DNA of 64,000 bases from NCBI RefSeq assembly GCF_041477585.1, contig NZ_JBGNYA010000001.1, positions 1,240,001 to 1,304,000 on the forward strand. Reading direction: 5' to 3'. The notes beneath the pieces are model-generated. The model made no database searches and was not told the DNA's origin. It worked only from the letters and a program-made list of their open reading frames with translations. Position 1 is the first letter of the stretch, and every line of letters starts with the position of its first letter. This stretch comes from Halobellus sp. MBLA0158. Lineage in GTDB: Archaea > Halobacteriota > Halobacteria > Halobacteriales > Haloferacaceae. This document shows, piece by piece, positions 17,074 through 25,090 of the stretch. Position numbers and translations under genes: made by a program.

Positions 17074-17097
17074 TAACACCTAATAAAGATTGTGTTA
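17074..17097. promoter_or_regulatory. Inverted repeat TAACAC-N12-GTGTTA around the dctP TATA box
   Basis: The two 6-base arms flank CTTTATTAGG, the minus-strand TATA element of dctP. A protein bound here would cover the promoter, so repression is the simplest reading. Confidence 0.45.
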
Positions 17098-17220
17098 ATT
17101 ATCCGTTCGGCTCCGGTTCGGTACGGTGAGTAACCATCTCATACGGACCCCGTTCGGCCGGCTCGCGGCGGCGACCCCCACACCGACAGCGTTTATGTGG
17201 ATCTCGCTCCGAACGCCGGT

Positions 17221-18552
17221 ATGACCGACGCACGCGACCGGGACGGGGCGACGCCCGCCGAGACGGCACGCGAGGCCGTCCGCGCCGGTATCGCCGCGGC
17301 GCGCCCCGAGACGGTACTGGGCGAGGCCGTCGACGTGACCGACGGGCGGCTCCGAGTCGCCGACGAGACGTACGACCTCGACGACTACGAGGAACTGTTC
17401 GTCCTCGGGGGCGGCAACGCCGCCGGACGGGCCGCGAGCCACCTCGCCGAATCCCTCGGCGAGGCGCTGGACGGCGGTATCGTCGTCACCGACGACCCCG
17501 CGCCGGCCGGGCCGATCGACGTCGTCGCGGGGACGCATCCGGTCCCCGACGAAGCCAACGTCGCTGGCGCGCGCCGGATCCTCGACGCCGCGGCTGACGC
17601 CGACGAGGACACGCTCGTTCTGGCGCCGATCACCGGCGGGGGCAGCGCGCTCCTGGCGGCGCCCGTCGACGGCGTCTCGCTCGCCGAACTCCGCGCGCTC
17701 ACCGAGGCGCTGGTCCGCTCGGGCGCGCCGATCGACCGGATCAACGCCGTCCGCAAGCACGTCTCCGAGGTCAAAGGCGGACGTTTGGCACGCGCGCTCG
17801 CGCCGGCGACGACGGTCGGCCTCGTGTTCAGCGACGTCACCTCCGGCGACCCATCGGTCGTCGCCAGCGGGCCGCTCTCGCCCGATCAGACGACTTACGC
17901 GGATGCGCTCGCGACGCTCTCGGAGTTCGGCGTCGACGCGCCCGACGCGGTCCTGGCGCATCTCCGCGCCGGCGCCGCCGGCGAGATCGACGAGACGCCC
18001 GGCGCCGACGACCCGGCGTTCGATCACGCCTCGGTCCACGTCCTCGCCGACAACTTCACCGCGCTCGCGGCCGCCCGCGACGCCTGCCGCAAGGCGGGGT
18101 ACGGGACGCTCGTGCTCTCGTCGTCCGTGCGCGGCGAGGCGCGCGAGGCCGCGAAGACCCACGCCGCGATCGCCGAGGAGGTCCGGCGGACCGGCAATCC
18201 GGCCGAGCCCCCGCTGGCGGTCCTCTCCGGCGGGGAGGCGACGGTGACCGTCCGGGGCGACGGACGGGGCGGGCCGAACCAGGAGTTCGCGCTCGCCGCC
18301 GCGATCGAGTTCGCCGCTGGAGACGCGGGCGAGGCGGTCCTCTGTGCGGTCGACACCGACGGGATCGACGGCCCGACCGACGCGGCCGGCGCCCTCGTCT
18401 CCCGCGAGACCGTCGACGACGTCCGGCGCGCCCGCTCGCTGCTCGCCGACAACGACGTCGCCGAGTACCTCGACGAGCGGGACGCGCTCGTCCGGACGGG
18501 CCCGACGGGCACCAACGTCAACGACCTGCGCGTGCTGTTGCTTCCGGAATGA
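17221..18552 (+). CDS. Glycerate 2-kinase (MOFRL family)
   Basis: 443 residues. The N-terminal DUF4147 domain carries LGGGNAAGR and GTHPVPDEAN, then ITGGGSALL and VRKHVSEVKGGRLA; the C-terminal MOFRL domain has LSGGEATVTVRG and DTDGIDGPTDAAGA. These match the ATP-dependent class II glycerate 2-kinases that make 2-phosphoglycerate. It faces the D-2-hydroxyacid dehydrogenase convergently; hydroxypyruvate or tartronate semialdehyde reduction to glycerate followed by phosphorylation would be a coherent route. TTTATG is 26 bases before the ATG at 17221. Confidence 0.9.
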   Translation: MTDARDRDGATPAETAREAVRAGIAAARPETVLGEAVDVTDGRLRVADETYDLDDYEELFVLGGGNAAGRAASHLAESLGEALDGGIVVTDDPAPAGPIDVVAGTHPVPDEANVAGARRILDAAADADEDTLVLAPITGGGSALLAAPVDGVSLAELRALTEALVRSGAPIDRINAVRKHVSEVKGGRLARALAPATTVGLVFSDVTSGDPSVVASGPLSPDQTTYADALATLSEFGVDAPDAVLAHLRAGAAGEIDETPGADDPAFDHASVHVLADNFTALAAARDACRKAGYGTLVLSSSVRGEAREAAKTHAAIAEEVRRTGNPAEPPLAVLSGGEATVTVRGDGRGGPNQEFALAAAIEFAAGDAGEAVLCAVDTDGIDGPTDAAGALVSRETVDDVRRARSLLADNDVAEYLDERDALVRTGPTGTNVNDLRVLLLPE

Positions 18553-18572
18553 GGTAGCGGCACTTCCGAGGG

Positions 18573-19583
18573 CTATTCGAGGCCCGCGTCCGACAGCGCC
18601 GAGTTCGGGAGCGGTTCGCCCTCGATGCCCGCCTCGACGTTCGCGGCGGCCATCTCGGCCATCCGGCCCCGCGTCGCGACGCTCGAACTCCCGATGTGCG
18701 GCGTCACGACGAGCTTCTCGGGCGCGTGTCGCAGCAGCCGGTGGTCGGCCGGGAGCGGCTCGGGGTCGGTGACGTCCAGTCCGGCCCGGCCGATCTCCCC
18801 CGCGTCGAGCGCGGCGTCGAGGGCGTCGGTGTCGACGACCTCGCCGCGGGCGGTGTTGACCAGGACGGCGTCTTCGGCCATCGTTTCCAGCTCGGCCTCG
18901 CCGATGAGGCCCTCGGTCTCCTCGGTCAGGGGGACGTGAAGCGAGACGAAGTCGCTCTCCGTCAGGAGGTCCTCGAGATCGACGTACGTCGCGTCGACGC
19001 CGTGCTCGACGAGCTCCGTCTCGCGGTCGGGCTTGCGGCTCCGCCCGGTGTACAGGACGTCCATATCGAAGCCCGCGGCGCGCCGCGCCGTGGCGGCGCC
19101 GATGTCCCCGAGGCCGACGATCCCGAGGGTGGCGCCGTGGACGTCCGCGCCCATCAGGAGCGTCGGCACCCAGGCCTCCCACTCGTCGGCCGCGACGTAG
19201 TCGTGGCCCTCGACGGTCCGCCGAGCGCAGGCCATCAGGAGCGACCACGCGAGGTCGGCCGTCGTCTCGGTCAGGACGCCCGGCGTGTGGCCGACGGCGA
19301 TGTCCCGCTCGGCGGCGGCCGCGAGGTCGACGTGGTCGTAGCCGACCGAGTACGTGCTGACGACCGCCAGATCGGGCGAGGCGTTCAACACGTCGTCGTC
19401 GATCTCGTCGGAGAGCAGACAGAGCAGCCCCTCCGCGTCGTGCTCGCGGAGTTGGGACTCGATGTGGGACTTCCCTGGCGGGAGCTTCTCCTCCCAGACG
19501 ACGACCTCGTACCGCTCGCGGAGTCGGTCGAGCCCCGCGTCCGGGATCGCCCGCGTCACGTACACCGTCGGTCTGTCTGTCAT
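18573..19583 (-). CDS. D-2-hydroxyacid dehydrogenase (glyoxylate/hydroxypyruvate reductase type)
   Basis: 336 residues. The Rossmann motif is GIVGLGDIGAATARRA, with the catalytic Arg in VNTARGEVVD, Glu in the LDVTDPEPLP segment and His in TPHIGSSS. The N-terminal TYSVGYDHVDL and TETTADLAW segments resemble GhrB/GRHPR enzymes. It would reduce glyoxylate or hydroxypyruvate with NAD(P)H, giving glycolate or glycerate for the neighbouring kinase. The ATG at 19583 is chosen because the family core MTDRPTVYVTRAIP starts there. Confidence 0.88.
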   Translation of the reverse strand: MTDRPTVYVTRAIPDAGLDRLRERYEVVVWEEKLPPGKSHIESQLREHDAEGLLCLLSDEIDDDVLNASPDLAVVSTYSVGYDHVDLAAAAERDIAVGHTPGVLTETTADLAWSLLMACARRTVEGHDYVAADEWEAWVPTLLMGADVHGATLGIVGLGDIGAATARRAAGFDMDVLYTGRSRKPDRETELVEHGVDATYVDLEDLLTESDFVSLHVPLTEETEGLIGEAELETMAEDAVLVNTARGEVVDTDALDAALDAGEIGRAGLDVTDPEPLPADHRLLRHAPEKLVVTPHIGSSSVATRGRMAEMAAANVEAGIEGEPLPNSALSDAGLE

Positions 19584-19670
19584 ATCTCCCCCTCCGACCC
19601 GGACCGTCAAAGTATCTTGGAGTCGCGGCGACGCGCGCCCGGTGAACGGTCGCCGCGACGCCTCCGATGG

Positions 19671-19680
19671 TTTGATATGC
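19671..19680 (+). promoter_or_regulatory. TATA-like element of the RraA-like gene
   Basis: TTTGATATGC is centred 27 bases before the ATG at 19702. Confidence 0.4.
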
Positions 19681-19701
19681 CGTATCCGTCTCTTCGCGCG
19701 T

Positions 19702-20391
19702 ATGCACACGATCGAACACGACATCGAGCGACCCGACCGCGACGTCGTCGCGGCCTTCGAGGAGATCCCGAGCACCATCGTCTCCGACGTCACCGGGAAC
19801 GTCGGCATCACGATGGATCCCGGGATCCGCCCCGCCTCCGACGGCATCGAGATGGCGGGGACCGCGATCACCGTCAAGGCCGCTCCGGGCGACAATCTGA
19901 TCATTCACAAGGCGATCACGATGGCCGAGCCGGGCGACGTCCTCGTGATCGACTGCGACGGCTACGTCGGCACCGGCCACGTGGGCGAACTGATGTGTAC
20001 CTCCTGCAAGGCGAACGACCTGGCGGGGCTCGTCATCGACGGCGGCTACCGGGACAGCCGCGAGATCGCCGAGATGGCGTTCCCCGTCTACGGCCGCGGC
20101 GTGAACCCCCAGGGGCCGCTGAAGCAGGACCCCGGCTCGGTCAACGTCACGGTCTCCTGCGGCGGCGTCAGCGTCGATCCGGGCGACATCGTCGTCGGCG
20201 ACGACGACGGGCTGGCCGTCATCCCCGGCGACGGCGCCGAGCGCGTCCTCGAACTCGCCCGCGAGAAGCTCGACGCCGAAGACACGACCCGCGAAGAGAT
20301 CGAAGACGGCACGTACCTCTTCGACCTGAAGGGCTACGACGAGCTGTTCGAGGAACTGGAAGTCGTCGGGCCCGAGGACTCGATCCAGTAG
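19702..20391 (+). CDS. RraA-like / 4-hydroxy-4-methyl-2-oxoglutarate aldolase family protein
   Basis: 229 residues. The RraA fold shows STIVSDVTGN at the N-terminus, the GTAITVKAAPGDN loop, and GLVIDGGYRDSREI with the Arg-Asp pair that places the divalent metal in HMG/CHA aldolases. These class II aldolases split 4-carboxy-4-hydroxy-2-oxoadipate or related 2-oxoacids to pyruvate; many family members act as oxaloacetate decarboxylases. Regulator RraA of RNase E is unlikely in an archaeon. It is followed by the IclR gene on the same strand. Confidence 0.82.
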   Translation: MHTIEHDIERPDRDVVAAFEEIPSTIVSDVTGNVGITMDPGIRPASDGIEMAGTAITVKAAPGDNLIIHKAITMAEPGDVLVIDCDGYVGTGHVGELMCTSCKANDLAGLVIDGGYRDSREIAEMAFPVYGRGVNPQGPLKQDPGSVNVTVSCGGVSVDPGDIVVGDDDGLAVIPGDGAERVLELAREKLDAEDTTREEIEDGTYLFDLKGYDELFEELEVVGPEDSIQ

Positions 20392-20410
20392 GCGCGACTG
20401 ATCGCTCCCC

Positions 20411-20452
20411 GTTCGCAGTTCGCAGTTCGCAGTTCGCTGTCCGCGGTTCGCA
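20411..20452. repeat. Tandem 7-bp repeat (GTTCGCA, about six units)
   Basis: Units 1-3 are perfect GTTCGCA; units 4 and 5 are degenerate and unit 6 is perfect again. It fills part of the gap between the RraA-like gene and the IclR gene. No protein frame uses it. Confidence 0.75.
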
Positions 20453-20513
20453 ATTCTTCATCCGTGGCCCTCCCATCGCCGTCGAGCGCCCACCCCGCTT
20501 CATCTCTCCGAAC

Positions 20514-20528
20514 TTCAACATCGTTGGA
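20514..20528. promoter_or_regulatory. IclR-type palindrome upstream of the IclR gene
   Basis: TTCAAC-ATC-GTTGGA, one mismatch from the perfect site at 10140. It lies just upstream of a TTAAG TATA-like element and is centred 51 bases before the IclR start, suggesting self-control. Confidence 0.55.
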
Positions 20529-20571
20529 ATCTCTCACAGCGCTTAAGACCCCGGAGATTCACGGATCGAGT

Positions 20572-21348
20572 ATGACTGACCCGGACGAATCGGACGCACG
20601 CGGACTGAAGAGCGTCGAGCGGGCTTTCGACGTGATTGAATTTCTCCGGGACTCCGGCGGGGCGACGCTCTCGGAGACGGCCGACGCGCTCGACCTGGCG
20701 GTGAGCACGGCCCACATCCACCTCTCGACGCTCGTCGACACGGGCTATCTCGTCCGCGACGGCGACGAGTATCGCTGTAGCTTCGAGTTCCTGCGGACCG
20801 GCGGCGACCGGCGGGACGGGATGGCGCTCTACCGGGCGGCGAAGCCCGAACTCGACGAACTCCGCGACGAGACCGGCGAGCACACGAACGTGATGGTCGA
20901 AGAGCGGGGCTACTCGGTGCAGCTCTACAAGTCCGAGAGCCCGGAATCCATCGACGACGATGCCTCGCTCGGCGACCACTTCTATCTCCACCTGACCGCC
21001 ACCGGGAAAGCGATCCTCGCGGAGTTCGACGACGAGCGGGTCTCCGAAGTGCTCGACCGGCGCGGGATGCCGGCCAACACGGAGGATACGATCACCGACG
21101 AGGCGGTCCTCCGGGAGGAACTGGAGACGATCCGCGAGCGGGGCTACTCGATCAACCGCGGCGAGCACTTCCCCGGCGTCTGTGCCATCGGGACGGCGAT
21201 CGTCTCCGAGCCCGACGGCGCCATCGGCGCCATCAGCATCAGCGGCCCGCGGAGTCGGCTCACGAGCGAACGGATCGAGACGGAGCTCGCGCCGGCGCTC
21301 CTCAACAAGAAGAACATCATCGAGCTGAAAATCCGTCAGTACGAGTAG
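20572..21348 (+). CDS. IclR-family transcriptional regulator
   Basis: 258 residues. The N-terminal winged helix-turn-helix (residues ~11-70; LKSVERAFDVIEFL, then GATLSETADALDLAVSTAHIHLSTL) precedes the IclR effector domain with LHLTATGKAILA and GVCAIGTAIV. Haloarchaeal IclR proteins of this sort (for example XacR in Haloferax) activate sugar-acid pathways. A palindrome before its own promoter recurs before the SDR gene and both MBL-fold genes. The ligand is unknown. Confidence 0.9.
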   Translation: MTDPDESDARGLKSVERAFDVIEFLRDSGGATLSETADALDLAVSTAHIHLSTLVDTGYLVRDGDEYRCSFEFLRTGGDRRDGMALYRAAKPELDELRDETGEHTNVMVEERGYSVQLYKSESPESIDDDASLGDHFYLHLTATGKAILAEFDDERVSEVLDRRGMPANTEDTITDEAVLREELETIRERGYSINRGEHFPGVCAIGTAIVSEPDGAIGAISISGPRSRLTSERIETELAPALLNKKNIIELKIRQYE

Positions 21349-21397
21349 CGGACCCTCGGACGCTCAGGCTACGCCGCGGGGATTCGTGCCGGTCGGG

Positions 21398-22294
21398 TCA
21401 CTCCGGCGGGCTGTCCCACTCGCCGCCGTTGTCCTTCGGCTCGTAGCCGAGGACGGCCTGGGCGTGCTCGATGTCGAACCACCGCGCGTCGTTGCCGCTG
21501 ACCGCGTAGAACGCGTCGTAGGTGACGTCGTCGTCTTCGAGACAGCACTCCAGCAGGTGCGCGAAGTCCCGCTGGGAGGTCCAGGAGGCCTTAAGCCGCT
21601 TTACCATCTCCTCGTACTCCTCGCTGCCGCGCTCCCACGAGCCGGTCTGGGACTGGTCCCACACCTCGTCCTCGTCGACCTTGTGCTCGTCGCCGCGGTC
21701 GACCCCGCGCTCGGCGTCGCCGTAGGGGTGGTCGTACTCGGCGGTCCGCACGCTCGAAATCCGCAGCGAGTAGACCTGCTCGGGGGCGCCGTCGCGGCGC
21801 GCGTGCGTCCGGCAGATGTGCTCGCCGAACATCTTGGAGGCGCCGTAGTAGCCGTCGGGCTTCGGCAGCGACTCGTGTGTGAGACGGAACGGATCGTGCT
21901 CGCTCGGGTAGTCCTCGTCGTAGAGGTCGGGAGCGTGGTCCTCCTCGTAGAGGCCCATCACACGCTGTGAGGACGCGTAGATGAGCTTCGGGACGTCGGC
22001 GTCCTTCATCGCCTGGAGGACGTTGTAGGTCCCCACGATGTTCGGCTCGATGATGTCCTCGAAGTCGGCACCCGCGTCGGACTGCGCGGCGAGGTGGATC
22101 ACCGCGTCCTGTCCGTCGAACGCCGGCCGGATCGCCTCGTAGTCGGCGATGTCCGCGACGTGCGTCTCGTAGTCGGGGTGGTCGCTCCGGTTCAGGTAGG
22201 TGAAGTCGTACTGTTCCTTCTCGGCCAGGTGATTGAGGATGGCCTCTCCCGCCTCGCCGAACGGACCCGTCACAAGGACGTTCTGGGCTTCCAT
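21398..22294 (-). CDS. NAD(P)-dependent epimerase/dehydratase, uronate-dehydrogenase-like SDR
   Basis: 298 residues, extended short-chain dehydrogenase fold. The cofactor loop is TGPFGEAGEAI, the catalytic serine region is IYASSQRVMG, and the Tyr/Lys pair is in YYGASKMFGE. The order of motifs and length are close to uronate dehydrogenases, which oxidise glucuronate or galacturonate to an aldarolactone. Sugar epimerase activity is an alternative. The ATG at 22294 is preferred; TATTTAAAATTATG lies about 30 bases upstream. An IclR-type palindrome is centred 102 bases upstream. Confidence 0.78.
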   Translation of the reverse strand: MEAQNVLVTGPFGEAGEAILNHLAEKEQYDFTYLNRSDHPDYETHVADIADYEAIRPAFDGQDAVIHLAAQSDAGADFEDIIEPNIVGTYNVLQAMKDADVPKLIYASSQRVMGLYEEDHAPDLYDEDYPSEHDPFRLTHESLPKPDGYYGASKMFGEHICRTHARRDGAPEQVYSLRISSVRTAEYDHPYGDAERGVDRGDEHKVDEDEVWDQSQTGSWERGSEEYEEMVKRLKASWTSQRDFAHLLECCLEDDDVTYDAFYAVSGNDARWFDIEHAQAVLGYEPKDNGGEWDSPPE

Positions 22295-22387
22295 CACTGG
22301 AGCAATCTTCCCAGCCAACCGTATTTAAAATTATGCATCCGAGGACGATCGCGGCCGGGATTCGACCCCCTCAGCCGTTCGAGGGTG

Positions 22388-22404
22388 TTTCAACAATATT
22401 GAAA
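22388..22404. promoter_or_regulatory. IclR-type palindrome upstream of the SDR gene
   Basis: TTTCAAC-AAT-ATTGAAA, one mismatch from a perfect 17-bp dyad. Centred 102 bases before the SDR start, almost the same distance as the site before MBL-fold gene 1 (96). Confidence 0.55.
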
Positions 22405-22910
22405 TAAGATCGTATGGAAGTCCATCGATTCTCACGCCTGTACGAGTGTTATTTTCGACCTCGGCCGGAGCGTCTCGACCGGAACCGACCGCGAACAGGC
22501 GGTTCAAAATAATGGAAAATAATGGGTGACTCCCGCGTTCGGTTCCGGGTCGGTGCCGGATCGCGTCGGGATCTCTGATGCACTTCGCCTACGCCGTCGC
22601 GATCGGCGCCCCGTGTTCTGGACCGGGACCCCGACGTCCCTGATCGCGAGGCGGGCGACCGTCTCGGATAGCGGAGATCCATCGGAAATCGAAATATGTC
22701 TTCTAAATAAAAAGACAGCAAACAATGAAATACTGTTATCCATAAATTAGATAATAGTAATTCAAAAGCTTATCAGATGGTAATTCACACTGAATCCTAA
22801 AAATATAGAATTATATAACATTTGAAAATACATAACAGAAATACTATGAAAATCTCTTTCTTCCGCGTCGAGAGCACTCACGTCGAAGCCTCATCGAATC
22901 CCAAAAGGCA
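22405..22910. other. Intergenic stretch without a supported gene, AT-rich at the right
   Basis: About 500 bases with no convincing frame; short frames here lack any family pattern. The right half (~22680-22860) is AT-rich, like 9190-9350. Near 22506 AAATAATGG occurs twice in succession. It separates the SDR and CysD-like genes, which are divergent. Confidence 0.6.
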
Positions 22911-22939
22911 TTTATCGGACTGTAATTAGATGTAATTAC
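22911..22939 (+). promoter_or_regulatory. TATA box and 10-bp-spaced repeat TGTAATTA before the CysD-like gene
   Basis: TTTATC is 29 bases before the ATG at 22943. TGTAATTA occurs at 22921 and 22931, exactly one helix turn apart, and the second copy lies in the palindrome GTAATTAC. The repeats lie between TATA and start, where a bound repressor would block initiation. Confidence 0.5.
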
Positions 22940-22942
22940 GAG

Positions 22943-23914
22943 ATGTCAGACGAGTTCCCCGATTACCTCGACGTCGACTACACGGACGGCGAAGGCGAGA
23001 CGCCCGAGGATTACCCGACGATCCAGGACAAGATCGAGAAGGCGATCGAGGTCACGAAGCGCGGCCTCGAAGAGTACCGCAACCCCGCGGTGATGTGGAC
23101 CGGTGGGAAAGACTCGACGCTCACGCTGTACTTCATCAAGGAGGTCGCCGAGAAGTACGACCTGGAGACCCCGCCCGCGGTCTTCATCGACCACTACCAG
23201 CACTTCGACGAGATCCACGACTTCGTCGACCACTGGGCCGAGGAGTGGGATCTCGACGTCGTCTACGCCCGCAACGAGGACGTCGGCGCCTACGTCGACG
23301 AACACGACCTCGAACCCGGCGACGACATCCCCGTCTCGGAGCTCTCCGAGCACAATCAACACCACGTACGGAACCTCCTCGAATACGAGGAGGATACCTT
23401 CCCGTTCCTGCTGGACACCTACGTCGGCAACCACCTGCTGAAGACGGTCGCGCTGAACGACGTCCTCGAATCCGAGGACATCGACGGCGTCATCTCCGGC
23501 GTCCGCTGGGACGAACAGGAGGCCCGCGCCGACGAGACGTTCTTCTCGCCGCGGCACGACCCCGACATCTACCCGCCGCACGACCGCATCCAGCCCATCC
23601 TCCAGTTCGACGAGGCGTCGGTCTGGGAGGCCTTCTGGCACTTCGTGGTCCCGGACACCGTCGAGGACTACCCCGACGACGGCTACGTCCCGCAGGGCGC
23701 CGACGACCTGCCGAACGGGCTCGCGATGGACGACATCCCCGTCTCGCCGAAGTACTTCGCCGGCTTCCGCTCGCTCGGAAGCGAGGTCTCGACCGACAAG
23801 ACCACAGAAGAGCCGGCGTGGCTGCAGGATATGGAGAACACGACCGAGCGCGCGGGCCGCGCCCAGGACAAGGAGGACCTGATGGAGCGCCTGCGCGACC
23901 TCGGCTACATGTAA
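22943..23914 (+). CDS. PAPS-reductase-family ATP pyrophosphatase, CysD-like
   Basis: 323 residues. The PP-loop WTGGKDSTLTL (residues ~53-63) and the C-terminal RAGRAQDKEDLMERLRDLGYM resemble CysD (sulfate adenylyltransferase subunit 2), whose ending is also GR...D...M...GY. RWDEQEAR and the FSPRHDPD segment match CysD-type ATP and arginine contacts. No CysN GTPase or APS/PAPS reductase lies nearby, and the catalytic Cys of PAPS reductases is not evident, so the activity may differ from sulfate activation. Start fixed by the promoter 29 bases upstream. Confidence 0.78.
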   Translation: MSDEFPDYLDVDYTDGEGETPEDYPTIQDKIEKAIEVTKRGLEEYRNPAVMWTGGKDSTLTLYFIKEVAEKYDLETPPAVFIDHYQHFDEIHDFVDHWAEEWDLDVVYARNEDVGAYVDEHDLEPGDDIPVSELSEHNQHHVRNLLEYEEDTFPFLLDTYVGNHLLKTVALNDVLESEDIDGVISGVRWDEQEARADETFFSPRHDPDIYPPHDRIQPILQFDEASVWEAFWHFVVPDTVEDYPDDGYVPQGADDLPNGLAMDDIPVSPKYFAGFRSLGSEVSTDKTTEEPAWLQDMENTTERAGRAQDKEDLMERLRDLGYM

Positions 23915-23932
23915 GCTCGGTCCGAAAACAGC

Positions 23933-25090
23933 CTACTGCGCGGGCGCGTCGGACTCGACGTCGACGCGCTCGTGGATCGGCCCCTCGCGTTCTTTGAGGT
24001 GCCGCGGCTCCCGCCCGTTCGAGACCGCCAGCGCCTCGCCCACGATGCTGTGGGCGATCTGGTAGGGCGACCCGCCGCCGAGGTCGAGTCCGACCGGCGT
24101 GTACAGCGACGCCAGTTGGGACTCCGTGTAGGTCTCGTCGAAGGCCTCGCGCATCTCCTCGAAGCGCTCGCGCGGCCCCATCAGGCCGACGTACGGCACG
24201 CCGGCGTCGAGCAACGACTCGACCGTGAGTTGATCGTCGACGAAGTTGTGCGTCATCACGACCGCGTAGGTCCGGTCGTCGAGGTCGAGGTCGTCCGGGA
24301 CGGTCGCGGGCGAGGTGGTGACGATCCGGTCCGCCGCGGGGAAGCGCTCGTCGAGGTCGACCGCGCCGCGGAAGCCGACGACCGTGACCCGGAAGTCGTT
24401 CTTCGCGGCGAACTCCGTGACGGGGCCGACGTCGTGGCCGGTCCCGAACACGACCAGGTCGGCCGGCGCGGCCAGCCCGTCGATGAAGACCTCGATTTCC
24501 GTCCCGTCGTGATCGACGGTGACGGTGTCGGCCTTTCCGTCCGCGGCCAGTTCGCCGGCCGGCCCCGCGAGCCCCGCCGGCCAGTCCGCCGCGTCGTCGC
24601 CGTCGGGCGTCCGCAGGGCGTCGCGCTCGGGGTGGTAGTACGCGCGGTCGCCCTGCTCGAACGCCGAGTCGCCGCCGTCGAGGACGGTGAGCACGCCGAC
24701 GTCTCTCCCCTCCGAGAACGCCTCGACGGCCGGGCGGTAGGTCTCCGAGAGGGGTTCGAGGAGGACCTCGATGACGCCGTTACAGCCGACGCCGAGTCCC
24801 CAGACGTCCTCGTCGTCGTCCTCCATCAGGTCGTAGGTGACGAGCTCGGGCCGACCGCGCTCGCGGACCCGGGCGCCGACTTTCACGAGTTCGTCTTCGA
24901 GACAGCCGGCGGTGATGCTGCCGACGCCCGCGCCCCCCTCGTCGAGGAGCATCTTCGCGCCGGGCCGCCGGTAGGCGTTGCCGTCGACGTCGACGATGGT
25001 CGCCAGGACGTCGGTGCCGCCGGCGTCGAGTCGGTCGCGGATGCGCTGTACTACCTCCGTCTCGGGAACGCTCCAGTTTCGCTGTGTCAT
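23933..25090 (-). CDS. XdhC/CoxI family molybdoenzyme maturation protein
   Basis: 385 residues. The N-terminal XdhC domain has RRPGAKMLLD and SITAGCLEDELV (a variant of the GGC motif), and the C-terminal Rossmann domain has VVFGTGHDVGPV and VGLMGPRERFEE. XdhC-type proteins bind the molybdenum cofactor, protect it and aid its sulfuration before insertion. This is the last gene of the cox operon, with an ATGA overlap at its start (25087-25090), so it probably matures the CO dehydrogenase. Confidence 0.88.
   Translation of the reverse strand: MTQRNWSVPETEVVQRIRDRLDAGGTDVLATIVDVDGNAYRRPGAKMLLDEGGAGVGSITAGCLEDELVKVGARVRERGRPELVTYDLMEDDDEDVWGLGVGCNGVIEVLLEPLSETYRPAVEAFSEGRDVGVLTVLDGGDSAFEQGDRAYYHPERDALRTPDGDDAADWPAGLAGPAGELAADGKADTVTVDHDGTEIEVFIDGLAAPADLVVFGTGHDVGPVTEFAAKNDFRVTVVGFRGAVDLDERFPAADRIVTTSPATVPDDLDLDDRTYAVVMTHNFVDDQLTVESLLDAGVPYVGLMGPRERFEEMREAFDETYTESQLASLYTPVGLDLGGGSPYQIAHSIVGEALAVSNGREPRHLKEREGPIHERVDVESDAPAQ

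Noticed and set aside
17095-19980. A 961-residue open frame on the minus strand spanning glycerate kinase and the hydroxyacid dehydrogenase
   Set aside because: Two strongly supported genes in other frames fill the same bases; the shadow is a low-complexity Arg/Gly/Ala product.
20411-20452. CRISPR array candidate
   Set aside because: Units are only seven bases and there are no spacers; it is a simple tandem repeat. No cas gene is seen.
22504-22743. Small frames in the SDR to CysD-like intergenic region
   Set aside because: Their composition is unlike the acidic proteins of this organism and no motif or start context supports them.
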